The translations under genes and the position numbers were made by a program. A stretch of DNA of 37,261 nucleotides from an uncultured Pelagibacteraceae bacterium. Its GTDB lineage: Bacteria; Pseudomonadota; Alphaproteobacteria; Pelagibacterales; Pelagibacteraceae. A model generated the notes under the pieces. It had not been told where the DNA came from and ran no database searches. It saw nothing but the letters and a program-made list of their open reading frames with translations. The stretch is from positions 1-37,261 of the forward strand of contig CACFSU010000010.1 in NCBI GenBank assembly GCA_902569055.1. The letters run 5' to 3'. Below, piece after piece: positions 7,299-15,264 of this stretch. Positions within the stretch are counted from its first letter, which is position 1, and each line of letters starts with the position of its first letter.

Positions 7299-8204
7299 TT
7301 AAAAAAATTTTCCTCTAATCCTCATTAACTCTCGACTCAGCAGTTTGTTTTTTACAAAAGGTTTTCTTCCATGCAGCCAAAAATAATTATTTGCTACTAT
7401 AGTATAACCACTGGGTAATTTTGTTATTATTTTATTCTCACTTTTCTCTAAAAAATCAGATAATCGTTGTAAAAAATTTCCTTGTTCCATGTTTTGTGGT
7501 TGGGGAAACTGATCTATGTAGGATATGTTTGGTCTTCCATTTTCATCAGAGAAAAAAACTGGATGTTCTACTTGATAATTTACATTTTTACTTTTAGGAG
7601 ATCCCCAAGTAAAATCTTGTCTGCCCACTGGGTCTTTTGACAAATCATCACAATATTCCCAATCATCTAAATGTAACATGACAGTTTCACCACCTTCTAC
7701 ATTTTTTTCTTCTAATTTAGTCATAATTAACCAATCTGTAATTTCATTTACATAAGTTCCGTCAGTATGAAGATCCATATTTCTATAAGCTTTCCTTAAA
7801 TATGAATCACTTTTATCTTCATGTTTAACATGAAATCTCGCATAATATTTATCAGTCATAGAATCATGATTTGGAATTCCAATCAAATAAGCAACTGCTG
7901 TGGATAATTTTACTAAAAATTTATCAGTAGTTTTTGAAGAAATATTTTTGGGACCTATTATAAAACAACCTTTTGACCTATCTCTAATAATTAAATTCAT
8001 TAATTTACTAAGTTTAGTTTCTGTTAAATCATCTAAACTTTTTGCTATAGTAAATCTAGTGAATGGTTTAAGTTCTAGTGTTGTTAAATCAAATTTATTA
8101 AAAAGAAAAATTAATCTCTCTATAATTTTATCATCTAATTTAATTTCTAATATTCTATTGGATTTTTTATGCTCTTCAATTTCAAGACCAATTATTTTTT
8201 CCAT
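7299..8204 (-). CDS. glaH: Glutarate 2-hydroxylase (CsiD/GlaH family Fe(II)/2-oxoglutarate dioxygenase)
   Basis: A 301-residue cytosolic enzyme that, by family, hydroxylates glutarate to (S)-2-hydroxyglutarate with 2-oxoglutarate and O2, yielding succinate and CO2, in the lysine/5-aminovalerate route. The facial triad is visible as H146 and D148 in LHTDGTY, and H278 in FWLHGR; the 132-residue gap from the first to the last His equals that of E. coli CsiD as I remember it. R291 in RELMR is placed to bind 2-oxoglutarate. The stretch YARFHVKHEDKSDSYLRKAY is family-typical. It is the last gene after azlCD, 40 bases downstream. No 2-hydroxyglutarate oxidase is in the window, so the next step must be encoded elsewhere. 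Family assignment is strong; the exact substrate is inferred. Confidence 0.85.
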   Translation of the reverse strand: MEKIIGLEIEEHKKSNRILEIKLDDKIIERLIFLFNKFDLTTLELKPFTRFTIAKSLDDLTETKLSKLMNLIIRDRSKGCFIIGPKNISSKTTDKFLVKLSTAVAYLIGIPNHDSMTDKYYARFHVKHEDKSDSYLRKAYRNMDLHTDGTYVNEITDWLIMTKLEEKNVEGGETVMLHLDDWEYCDDLSKDPVGRQDFTWGSPKSKNVNYQVEHPVFFSDENGRPNISYIDQFPQPQNMEQGNFLQRLSDFLEKSENKIITKLPSGYTIVANNYFWLHGRKPFVKNKLLSRELMRIRGKFF

Positions 8205-8244
8205 ATTAAATTTTAAGTTAAATTAGTTTATAAATCAATTTTAT

Positions 8245-8568
8245 TTAAAAAAAATTGCTTAATAGAGACATGCAAAAAGCTGAAAAGATAGTTGGATAAA
8301 CATAATTTTTCTTTGAAATAAGAAAAACTATTAAAGATAAAACTACAACTATTAATCTAATAAAATAACTTGCTTCATTTAAAATACCTACAGGAAAAAT
8401 AATTGTTCTAGAAATTAATGCCGCCAGAGTTGCATAAGCTAAACAGTTAAACCACTTGAATATTTTTGAAGTTTCTTTAATTCTCTCAGAACTTAATGCA
8501 CCAAGAATTCTTGATAAAAAAGTAGCAAGTGAAGTAACAAAAATTGCTAAAACTATGTTAACTGACAT
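8245..8568 (-). CDS. azlD: Branched-chain amino acid exporter small subunit, AzlD family
   Basis: A 107-residue protein with four hydrophobic segments, the normal AzlD size. It begins MSVNIVLAIFVTSLATFLSRILG, and the TFLSRILG turn is typical of the family. AzlD works with the larger AzlC permease to export branched-chain amino acids (LIV-E family). Its ATG lies within the end of azlC (11-base overlap), indicating tight coupling. It lies downstream of a Liv-type importer, so import and export are encoded in one transcription unit. Confidence 0.85.
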   Translation of the reverse strand: MSVNIVLAIFVTSLATFLSRILGALSSERIKETSKIFKWFNCLAYATLAALISRTIIFPVGILNEASYFIRLIVVVLSLIVFLISKKNYVYPTIFSAFCMSLLSNFF

Positions 8569-9262
8569 GTAGTTCTCCTACTAGATATGCAATAGTTCCA
8601 CCTACTATACCACCTAATAATATTGACCATTCAGGAGTCAGAAAATAAAAAATTGGTCCCAAAATAGCACCTAGCAAAACTGATAATGTTATTTGAATTG
8701 TTTTTGATGCACCTACCATCATGCATAAAAAATAAATGGGATTTAAAATTGCTAATCCCATCATCATATCTTTGTTTAGATATTCTGAAAAAAAGAAACC
8801 AATAAATGTCCCAATAATAGCGACACTCCATGTAGCACTTCCAATTCCTATCCAATAATCAATTCTTTGTTTTTTTGGTATTGAATTATAGTTACTTTTC
8901 ATGATTAACCAGGCCGAAACTGCAATAAAATGACATGAAAAATAATATTTCCACTTTGGTTGATCTTCGTGAATCATTAATGGAAATAAAGAGACTGCCA
9001 TTGGATAAAGACGTGCATTTACCAACCAAACGGCTAGAAAAATGTTTATTAAAGATGCACCAACTAACAATGACTCTGCCATTACTAAAGAGCCAGGTAA
9101 AGCATAAGTTAACATTGTAGAGAAAATACTTTCTTGAATATTGAAACCCAAATTTTTAAGCAATGCTCCTATAGCAATAAAACAACAACCTAAGGCTATT
9201 GCTGGACTATCGTGAGCAAGGATAGATTTGTATCCTTTAAAGAAAAATTCTCTATTAATCAT
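8558..9262 (-). CDS. azlC: Branched-chain amino acid exporter large subunit, AzlC family
   Basis: A 234-residue inner-membrane protein of the AzlC family. Recognisable elements are FFKGYKSILAHDSPAIALG at the N-terminus, the repeat-like segment TYALPGSLVMAESLLVGASL, and NARLYPMAVSLFPL, the NxRhxLMA-like motif of AzlC. The ATG overlaps the livF stop by one base (TAATG). Together with AzlD it should export branched-chain amino acids or analogues. Co-transcription with an importer suggests overflow protection, or that the two systems handle different members of one solute group. Confidence 0.87.
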   Translation of the reverse strand: MINREFFFKGYKSILAHDSPAIALGCCFIAIGALLKNLGFNIQESIFSTMLTYALPGSLVMAESLLVGASLINIFLAVWLVNARLYPMAVSLFPLMIHEDQPKWKYYFSCHFIAVSAWLIMKSNYNSIPKKQRIDYWIGIGSATWSVAIIGTFIGFFFSEYLNKDMMMGLAILNPIYFLCMMVGASKTIQITLSVLLGAILGPIFYFLTPEWSILLGGIVGGTIAYLVGELHVS

Positions 9263-10047
9263 TAACCGCCAAGAAATAGTCTACCAACATCTGGATTTTT
9301 TAGTAAACTATTTCCTTCACCAGCTATGGCAGTTTGTCCAGATACTAAAACATATCCAATGTCAGCGAACTCTAGACCTTTTTTGGCATTTTGTTCTACA
9401 AGAATAATAGTTTTTTTTTCATTTTTTTGAAGATCTCTTAAAATTTCAAAAACCATATCAATATATTTTGGTTCCAAGCCAATAGAAGGTTCATCTACAA
9501 GTAATACCGATGGTTTCATTACCAGCGCTCTAGAAATTTCTAATAATCTTCTTTCACCTCCAGATAAAACTTTTGCAGGTTGATTTCTCCTATTTCTTAA
9601 TCTTTCGTATTTCTCAAAAATTCTCTCTGCTTCTTGATAAGACTCTTCTGACTTATCTTTTATATAACCACCCATTAATAAATTTTCTTCTACCGTCATA
9701 TCTGGAAAAACAGAATTATCTTGAAGTATATAAGCTATGCCTACAGATTTTAATTTTTCTGCGGGTGTTAAGTTTGTAATTTCTTTTCCATCAATTTCTA
9801 TTTGGCCTGAAAAAATATTTGTAAATCCATAAATTGAGTGAAGAATAGTTGATTTTCCTGCACCATTTGGGCCTATTAAACATAAGGATTGAGCTTTACT
9901 TACAAAAAGTTCAAAGTTATGGAGTATTTCCATTTTTCCATAACCGGCATTTAAATCTTTAATTCTTAAATGCAAATTTGATGGTGAAAGCTTTCTCAAA
10001 TCATCTGCTTGAGGTGCTTTTCCCAAGACTTCATATTGATTTGACAT
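9262..10047 (-). CDS. livF: Liv-type ABC transporter ATPase, LivF-like (second system)
   Basis: A 261-residue ATPase with Walker A GPNGAGKS (59-66), signature LSGGERRL from 161, Walker B LLVDEP and the LivF-type VEQNAKKGLE. It has about 25 extra residues at the N-terminus (MSNQYEVLGKAPQADDLRKL) compared with the first LivF here. The ATG overlaps the livG stop by one base, and no internal Met lies close to the domain start, so the extension is probably real. It is part of the operon running from the binding protein at 14438. Confidence 0.9.
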   Translation of the reverse strand: MSNQYEVLGKAPQADDLRKLSPSNLHLRIKDLNAGYGKMEILHNFELFVSKAQSLCLIGPNGAGKSTILHSIYGFTNIFSGQIEIDGKEITNLTPAEKLKSVGIAYILQDNSVFPDMTVEENLLMGGYIKDKSEESYQEAERIFEKYERLRNRRNQPAKVLSGGERRLLEISRALVMKPSVLLVDEPSIGLEPKYIDMVFEILRDLQKNEKKTIILVEQNAKKGLEFADIGYVLVSGQTAIAGEGNSLLKNPDVGRLFLGG

Positions 10048-10787
10048 TATTGGGCTCCTAAATAAGCATCTATTACACGCTTGTCGTTTTTAATTTCTTC
10101 TGGTGAACCATTTGCTAACATTTTACCATGCGCCAAACAAAAAATATTTTCTGCTAATTGCATAATTACTCTCATATTATGTTCAATAACTAATAAAGTA
10201 ATTCCAAAATCTTGATTTACTTTTATTAGTCTGTCTATAATTCCATTAATTAATGTTGGATTAATTCCGGCTGTTGGTTCATCTAATAAAAGCATTTCTG
10301 GTTCATTCATTAATGCCATTGCTAATTCTAATAGTTTTTGTTGACCAAAAGATAAATCTCCTGCTCTTAATTTTCTTTTTTGGTATAAGCCAACAAAGCT
10401 TAATAAATTTTCAGCTTTTTCAGTTAAATCTTTAGGAATTCTAGAAAATATTTTTAATATACTTGCATCACTTCCTTTATGACTGATAAGCATATTCTCT
10501 ACGCAGTTTAATTTTCCATAAATTCTTGTTTGCTGAAATGTTCGAAGTAAACCAAGTTTTGCAATAACTGGAACGGGTAGTTCAGATACCTCTTTTTTAT
10601 TAAATTTTATAGAACCATTATCTATGGGATAGGTTCCAACTATCGAATTAAATAAAGTAGTTTTACCAGACCCGTTTGGCCCGATAAGACCAACTATTTT
10701 ACCTTTTTCAACTGTCATTGAAATATCAACGTTAGCTTTTACACCACCAAATGATTTACTTACATTGCTAACTTCTAAAATACTCAT
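10047..10787 (-). CDS. livG: Liv-type ABC transporter ATPase, LivG-like (second system)
   Basis: A 246-residue ATPase with Walker A GPNGSGKT (36-43), signature LSFGQ (145-149, a common LivG variant of LSGGQ), Walker B MLLLDEP and switch His in VIEHNMRVIM. Its ATG overlaps the livM stop by 4 bases and its stop overlaps the livF ATG by one base. It forms the ATPase pair of the second importer with the LivF downstream. Confidence 0.9.
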   Translation of the reverse strand: MSILEVSNVSKSFGGVKANVDISMTVEKGKIVGLIGPNGSGKTTLFNSIVGTYPIDNGSIKFNKKEVSELPVPVIAKLGLLRTFQQTRIYGKLNCVENMLISHKGSDASILKIFSRIPKDLTEKAENLLSFVGLYQKRKLRAGDLSFGQQKLLELAMALMNEPEMLLLDEPTAGINPTLINGIIDRLIKVNQDFGITLLVIEHNMRVIMQLAENIFCLAHGKMLANGSPEEIKNDKRVIDAYLGAQ

Positions 10788-11833
10788 TTTAATTCCACCT
10801 GTGCTTTTCGATCAGCTTCATCAACTACTTCTCCAAATCGTTCTGGATATTTTTCTCTTAACCATCCCATTATTCCTTCTGGGAAATAAATTACTATAAC
10901 TACAATAAGAACACCTAAAGCAACATACTGCCATCCTAAAAAGAATGTCCAGAAACCTTCTTTAAAAATATGAAATACTGTTGCACCTATTATAGGTCCC
11001 CATAATGTTCCTTTGCCACCCAAGATAGCCATTAAGACCATAAATACTCCCATTTCTCTTCCATCAAATGCTACATCTGTAGAGTCTATATAACCAACTA
11101 ATCCTCCCATTATTCCTCCAGCTAATCCACAAAAGAATGCTGATACCATCCAGCCAATAATTTTATATTTCATCGTCTCAATGCCCATTGCTTCAGCTTT
11201 ATCTTCATTGTCTCTTATTGCATTTAAAATTAATTTAAATCTTGTTGAGTAAATTGCCCTTATAGTTATGAAAGAAAGCACAAGTACAAAAAAACTTAAG
11301 AAATAGAAAAATTCACCTCGTGCCTCTAAGCCTCCAACATTTGGAAAGGGTGGCGTAGTAAATCCTTGTCCAGCTCCTATAATTTCAATGCCTCCAGAAA
11401 TTTCTCCAGCAGCTACGCCTAGACCTAAAGTACAAATTGCAAAATAATGTCCTCTTAATCCTAAAATCGAATATCCTATTAAACCAGCAACTATTGTAGG
11501 AACTATTGCTGCAACTACTAGACCAACAGCCATTCCTTGAAAGAATTGTGCTGGTGTATGTACAAAAGTTTTTTCTCCACCACTTTCTGTCCATTCAGCT
11601 AAAGGAAAAAACATTCCAACTTGTACTGAAGCACACAAATACATTCCAAGACCATAAAATAATATATTTCCAAATGAATTATATCCCATTTCTCCACCTT
11701 GAATATTCCAAGTAAGAGCTAAGACAATTAATACGCAAAGTATGGATAATTGAACTTTAAATGCTGGAAATATAAATGGTGCTGTTAATCCAAAAAATAA
11801 TATTACAAAATATAAAGTTAAATTTTTATACAT
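10784..11833 (-). CDS. livM: Liv-type ABC transporter permease, LivM-like (second system)
   Basis: A 349-residue permease. Family marks are LALTWNIQGGEMGYNSFG (near residues 30-50), GLRGHYFAICTLGLGVAAGE, the coupling loop KLILNAIRDNEDKAEAMGIE, and the C-terminal VIYFPEGIMGWLREKYP. I chose the ATG at 11833 (begins MYKNLTLYF), four bases after the GFA stop. A TTG ten codons upstream would overlap that gene by 26 bases. The tail DEADRKAQVELK is charged and cytoplasmic. It pairs with the LivH at 12248-13141, from which it is separated by the GFA gene. Confidence 0.88.
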   Translation of the reverse strand: MYKNLTLYFVILFFGLTAPFIFPAFKVQLSILCVLIVLALTWNIQGGEMGYNSFGNILFYGLGMYLCASVQVGMFFPLAEWTESGGEKTFVHTPAQFFQGMAVGLVVAAIVPTIVAGLIGYSILGLRGHYFAICTLGLGVAAGEISGGIEIIGAGQGFTTPPFPNVGGLEARGEFFYFLSFFVLVLSFITIRAIYSTRFKLILNAIRDNEDKAEAMGIETMKYKIIGWMVSAFFCGLAGGIMGGLVGYIDSTDVAFDGREMGVFMVLMAILGGKGTLWGPIIGATVFHIFKEGFWTFFLGWQYVALGVLIVVIVIYFPEGIMGWLREKYPERFGEVVDEADRKAQVELK

Positions 11834-11837
11834 AATT

Positions 11838-12248
11838 TTAAATAGTAAGCTCTTCTTCTTCAATCTTCATAAAAGGAAAATGAGAGTCTTTATAAAATAT
11901 ATTTTTTGCATTTTTAATAAAATCAATATTATCCAATAGACCAGCAAATAAATAATTTCTTTTCCATAAAGATACATATCTAAATATTGGAGCAGTACAA
12001 GTTTTACAAAAATAATTTTTTATTTCATTTCCACTTCCACCTAGTTGCGTAAAAATTCCTAGATTTTGTTTTTCTATTTTTAATGCTCCGTCTCTTAAAT
12101 CAATAATTGTAATCATTCCACCAAATGCTTTTCTACAGTCTAGACAATGACAATTATAAACCCTTGGAATTTCATCAATATCTACTGTAAATTTTACTCT
12201 GCCACAAATACATCTACCAGAATGTTTATTCATTTTTTTTTCAGGCAT
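11838..12248 (-). CDS. GFA/CENP-V family zinc protein
   Basis: A 136-residue small cytosolic protein with the full zinc-binding cysteine set of the GFA (glutathione-dependent formaldehyde-activating) fold: C13-x-C15, C33-x-C35-x-x-C38 and C81-x-x-C84. Most members have no proven substrate; the S-hydroxymethylglutathione activity described for one member should not be transferred. It is inserted between livH and livM of one importer, overlapping the livH stop by one base (TAATG) and leaving four bases before livM, so it is translated with the transporter. A role in processing a thiol-linked or one-carbon adduct of the imported solute is only a guess. Confidence 0.8.
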   Translation of the reverse strand: MPEKKMNKHSGRCICGRVKFTVDIDEIPRVYNCHCLDCRKAFGGMITIIDLRDGALKIEKQNLGIFTQLGGSGNEIKNYFCKTCTAPIFRYVSLWKRNYLFAGLLDNIDFIKNAKNIFYKDSHFPFMKIEEEELTI

Positions 12249-13141
12249 TATTTTAAATATTCTCTTTTTCTTGATAATTTAAATCTTCTGTAAACTAGAA
12301 TTATAACTAATAATAAAAATACTGAGCCTATTCTAAATTCTGTTCCTAAAATATAATCTGCAAATTCCTCGAAAACACCTAAGCCCATACCCGATAATGC
12401 TACACCTGGAAGATTTCCTAAACCTGCAACAATTACAATCATAAATGATCTAATAGTATAAGGTAATCCCATATATGGATGAATTGTAAATGTTATTGAA
12501 ATCAAAGCTCCAGCAACACCGCAAAGTGCAGCATTTATTCCAAAAGTAGCTGCATAAACTTTTTCAGTATCAACACCTAAAATCTTTGCTGCTCTTGCAT
12601 TTTGAGCAGTTGCCCTTATTGCCCTACCAAGTTTTGATTTTTTCATATAAATCACTAAACAAATAGCAAATACAATACTAACAACAGCAGAAAATATTTT
12701 TGAGTTTGGTAAAACTACATTGCTATCAAATAAAAAAGTTGTTCCATAACCTGAATTAGCTAAAACAACGTCCGCACCAAATGCAAAATTCATCAATTGC
12801 ATAAAAAGAATACTTATCCCAAATGTTGCTAAGATTGAGATGAATAAATCCCTATCGACAACTTTGTTAATTACTAATTTGTAAATTCCAACACCTACAA
12901 AAAACATTATTACAGGAGCAACTATCACTCCCCAAGCAGGGTGAATTCCATAAAGATACATAAAGTATGCTATATATCCACCAAGAATAACTAAATCACC
13001 TTGAGCAATATTTATGATATTCATTACTCCCCATTGCAAAGCCATACCGTAAGCAATTAAAGCAAACAATACACCCAAAAGAATTCCGTCCAAGCAAGCT
13101 TGAACAGTTATCATTGGATATTGGAAAACCATAAAATCCAT
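12248..13141 (-). CDS. livH: Liv-type ABC transporter permease, LivH-like (second system)
   Basis: A 297-residue permease, close to the usual LivH length. It contains GVLFALIAYGMALQWGVMNIINIAQGD near the N-terminus (read in two overlapping family blocks), the coupling loop LGRAIRATAQNARAAKILG, and AGLGNLPGVALSGMGLGVFEE. It follows the binding-protein gene after a 58-base gap occupied by a terminator-like hairpin, so permease expression is probably set below that of the binding protein. It pairs with the LivM at 10784-11833. Confidence 0.9.
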   Translation of the reverse strand: MDFMVFQYPMITVQACLDGILLGVLFALIAYGMALQWGVMNIINIAQGDLVILGGYIAYFMYLYGIHPAWGVIVAPVIMFFVGVGIYKLVINKVVDRDLFISILATFGISILFMQLMNFAFGADVVLANSGYGTTFLFDSNVVLPNSKIFSAVVSIVFAICLVIYMKKSKLGRAIRATAQNARAAKILGVDTEKVYAATFGINAALCGVAGALISITFTIHPYMGLPYTIRSFMIVIVAGLGNLPGVALSGMGLGVFEEFADYILGTEFRIGSVFLLLVIILVYRRFKLSRKREYLK

Positions 13142-13152
13142 AAATTGCCCTT

Positions 13153-13187
13153 AAAAAAAAATACCCCCTAGAGTTTAGGGGGTATTT
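13153..13187 (-). terminator. Intercistronic terminator/attenuator between binding protein and permease genes
   Basis: On the minus strand a perfect 12-bp stem (AAATACCCCCTA 13159-13170 with TAGGGGGTATTT 13176-13187) and 5-base loop are followed by nine U (13153-13161). It sits 12 bases after the binding-protein stop and before livH. Partial read-through would give more receptor than permease. Confidence 0.85.
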
Positions 13188-13199
13188 ATAGATTAGTTA

Positions 13200-14438
13200 T
13201 TATCTGTCAGACCACTTAGGAATTGGATGTATCAACTTAGCTGACGCCCACTTAAGAGGAGCAACAACTTTATTTTCACATTTTCCTGCACCATCACACA
13301 TTACTTGGAAAAGCACCATAGGCTTATCAACATTTTGACCACCTGGAGCAAATTTAATATTTCCATAGAATGTTTGCATATTAGTTGCTGCAAGAGCATC
13401 TCTTACTTTCTTTTGATCGAAAGAATTTGCTCTTTCAAATGCATCTTTAAATACCAATAAAGCTGCAGATGACTCTGCTGATTGATAAGGCGGATCATAA
13501 CCAAATTCTTTTTGGAAATCTGCCGCGTAAGTCATTCCATCTTTAAAGAAATTATCTTTATAAGTTAATGTTTTATGCCATTGAGAAGCACAGAGAGCAT
13601 ACTGAGAATTTTTACCATGTTGTTTTGATAATTTCGCAGCATCACAGTGTGTCATAGCTAACATTGGAACATCTACTTTCATTTCAGCTATTTGTCTAAT
13701 TGCTGTTAATGCTCCTTTTGTATGACCTGATACAACAAGCACATCTGGCTTCATTTGTTTAACTTTAACTAAAGTAGCAGCCATATCATTAAGCTCTTTC
13801 GGGAGCTTATCATCGATTATGATTTCAGATCCAGTTTCTTTAGCTGCATCTAAAATACCTAATCTTACATCTTGTGAAAAAGCATCTTGTTCAAATGCTT
13901 GCGCAATTCTAACACCTTTTCCACCATTTAATTCAACAGCTGTTCTAATAGCTACATCAAGGTATAAATTAGCTGGAGCTAACACTGCAAATAGATATTT
14001 ATAACCTTTAGTAAATAAAGATCTAGAAGCACCATTTGCTTCAACCATTGGAACACCATATTTTTCTGTAACAGGAGCTATAGCTTTAGTTAAACCTGAA
14101 CTGTAAGGTCCAAGCATAAATTCAACTTTATCCTGTGAGATTAATCTTTCTGCTAATTGGGCTGCTCTTTTTGGGTTTGACTCATCATCATAATAAATGA
14201 TTTCAAACTTATAAGTTTTTCCACCAACTTTTACTCCACCCATGCTATTAATTCTATCAACAGCCATGTTATAGCCGTTTTGAGTATGAACACCATTTGA
14301 TGAATATTTTCCAGTTAATGAAATAGCAGCACCTAACACAATCTTATCACCAACAACTTTTGCAAAAGATGTTACTGAAGAAGATAAAAGTAGTGCTATT
14401 GCAGAAATAAAACTCAAGATTATTTTATTCATTTTCAT
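13200..14438 (-). CDS. Liv-type ABC transporter substrate-binding protein
   Basis: A 412-residue periplasmic receptor of the amino acid/amide (LivK-like) family. A signal peptide (about residues 1-26, ending SVTSFA) precedes the first lobe, which opens with IVLGAAISLTGKYSSNGVHTQNGY and has DDESNPKRAAQLAERLI and FMLGPYSSGLT. The second lobe ends in QTFYGNIKFAPGG, VLFQVM and KWASAKLIHPIPKWSDR. A Shine-Dalgarno GAGGA lies 6 bases before the ATG. It heads the operon ending in azlCD and glaH. The ligand is unknown; proteins of this type bind branched-chain amino acids, amides or aromatic/organic acids. Confidence 0.9.
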   Translation of the reverse strand: MKMNKIILSFISAIALLLSSSVTSFAKVVGDKIVLGAAISLTGKYSSNGVHTQNGYNMAVDRINSMGGVKVGGKTYKFEIIYYDDESNPKRAAQLAERLISQDKVEFMLGPYSSGLTKAIAPVTEKYGVPMVEANGASRSLFTKGYKYLFAVLAPANLYLDVAIRTAVELNGGKGVRIAQAFEQDAFSQDVRLGILDAAKETGSEIIIDDKLPKELNDMAATLVKVKQMKPDVLVVSGHTKGALTAIRQIAEMKVDVPMLAMTHCDAAKLSKQHGKNSQYALCASQWHKTLTYKDNFFKDGMTYAADFQKEFGYDPPYQSAESSAALLVFKDAFERANSFDQKKVRDALAATNMQTFYGNIKFAPGGQNVDKPMVLFQVMCDGAGKCENKVVAPLKWASAKLIHPIPKWSDR

Positions 14439-14473
14439 TTTATTTCCTCGGTTAATTAATTAATTAAAAACTA

Positions 14474-14502
14474 ATTTAATAAAGAAAACTATGCTTTTGC
14501 AA
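14474..14502 (-). promoter_or_regulatory. Candidate promoter of the second liv operon
   Basis: On the minus strand TTGCAA (14497-14502) and TTAAAT (14474-14479) are 17 bases apart, each 4 of 6 matches to sigma-70 boxes, upstream of the GAGGA Shine-Dalgarno at 14445-14449. The same TTGCAA box is used in the better leuA promoter candidate in this window. Confidence 0.4.
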
Positions 14503-14531
14503 GAGACAAAAAGTGCAAATAGCACCTACTG

Positions 14532-15143
14532 TTATTGTTGAGTAATAATAATTATTAGAGCAATTAAAACTAAAACACTCGCGGAGATTGTATTTATTGT
14601 TTTTGGATTAGCTTTTATCCATAGAATTAATTTTTGAGCCAACAAAGCGTAACCAATCAAAGATAAAAAATCTAAAACAATGTAAGTAATTATTAAAATT
14701 GAAAATTGAACAACATAATTTAAACTAAAATCAATAAATTGTGGAAATATTAAAGGAAAAAACAACCAAGCCTTAGGGCTTGTTCCTGCTACTAAAAAAC
14801 CATCTTTAAAGAAAGAAAATAAACTTTTTGATGTAGTTATTTTAGAATTAATATTTTTTGGTGCTGATTGATAAATATCATAAGCTAAATAAAGTAAATA
14901 GACCACTCCAATCCATTTTGTTATTTTTAAAAAATTTGGATTATCAGATAGAAAAGTTCCCAAAACAAAAATAACTAAAGTTGCTTGAATGAGATTGGCT
15001 GTAACATCTCCCAATGCAGTCCAAATACATTTTTTAACTCCATAATTCATAGAATAAGAAATAATGACTATTCTCGGAGTACCTGGTGTAATAAATAAAA
15101 AAATTATGATTTGTAAAAAAAGGATAAAATCTAAGGGAAGCAT
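14532..15143 (-). CDS. LysE/RhtB family amino-acid exporter
   Basis: A 203-residue inner-membrane protein with about six hydrophobic segments, the usual LysE/RhtB size. The N-terminal FITPGTPRIVIISYSMNYGVKK matches the family's FxxPGPxxxxxxxxxxxxG pattern, and AGTSPKAWLFFPLIFPQF is the typical mid-protein block (GxxNPKxxLFF). It should export a basic or neutral amino acid; the substrate is not readable. It is divergent from the TIGR03643 gene, with a leader hairpin ending 11 bases before its ATG and no Shine-Dalgarno in between. It has its own promoter region, separate from the liv operon downstream. Confidence 0.87.
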   Translation of the reverse strand: MLPLDFILFLQIIIFLFITPGTPRIVIISYSMNYGVKKCIWTALGDVTANLIQATLVIFVLGTFLSDNPNFLKITKWIGVVYLLYLAYDIYQSAPKNINSKITTSKSLFSFFKDGFLVAGTSPKAWLFFPLIFPQFIDFSLNYVVQFSILIITYIVLDFLSLIGYALLAQKLILWIKANPKTINTISASVLVLIALIIIITQQ

Positions 15144-15154
15144 TTGAAAGAAAA

Positions 15155-15201
15155 GATAGTCCTAAAAAACCGGGAGCTAAAGATGGTTAAGAAGGACTAT
15201 C
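15155..15201 (-). promoter_or_regulatory. Leader hairpin of the lysE-family gene (candidate attenuator or RNA switch)
   Basis: On the minus strand a 9-bp perfect outer stem (GATAGTCCT, 15193-15201, with AGGACTATC, 15155-15163) encloses a 4x4 internal loop and a 4-bp AACC/GGTT inner stem with a 13-base loop. It is followed at once by TTTTCTTTC and then the ATG at 15143. It could terminate transcription early or block ribosome access. Confidence 0.5.
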
Positions 15202-15204
15202 AAA

Positions 15205-15212
15205 ATTATAAT
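15205..15212. promoter_or_regulatory. Overlapping divergent -10 boxes
   Basis: The 8 bases ATTATAAT contain a perfect TATAAT on the plus strand (15207-15212, for TIGR03643/grxC) and another on the minus strand (15205-15210, for the lysE gene). Matching -35 boxes are weak on both sides. Only one polymerase could occupy the site at a time. Confidence 0.4.
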
Positions 15213-15264
15213 AACAGATCTAAAAAAAAATGCATTATCGATTTTTTTCAAATATAAGGAATTA

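Noticed and set aside
7286-7300. AAATGT-AAA-ACATTT inverted repeat after glaH, as a terminator
   Set aside because: Only 6 A/T-rich pairs and no proper U-tract; likely to form by chance in this base composition.
11834-11863. A TTG start for livM ten codons upstream
   Set aside because: It lies inside the GFA gene; the ATG at 11833 sits four bases after that gene's stop and begins a normal LivM first helix.
14452-14467. TTAATTAA-type repeated palindrome upstream of the second liv operon, as an operator
   Set aside because: It is a low-complexity repeat of TTAA units expected in a very AT-rich spacer, with no flanking symmetry.
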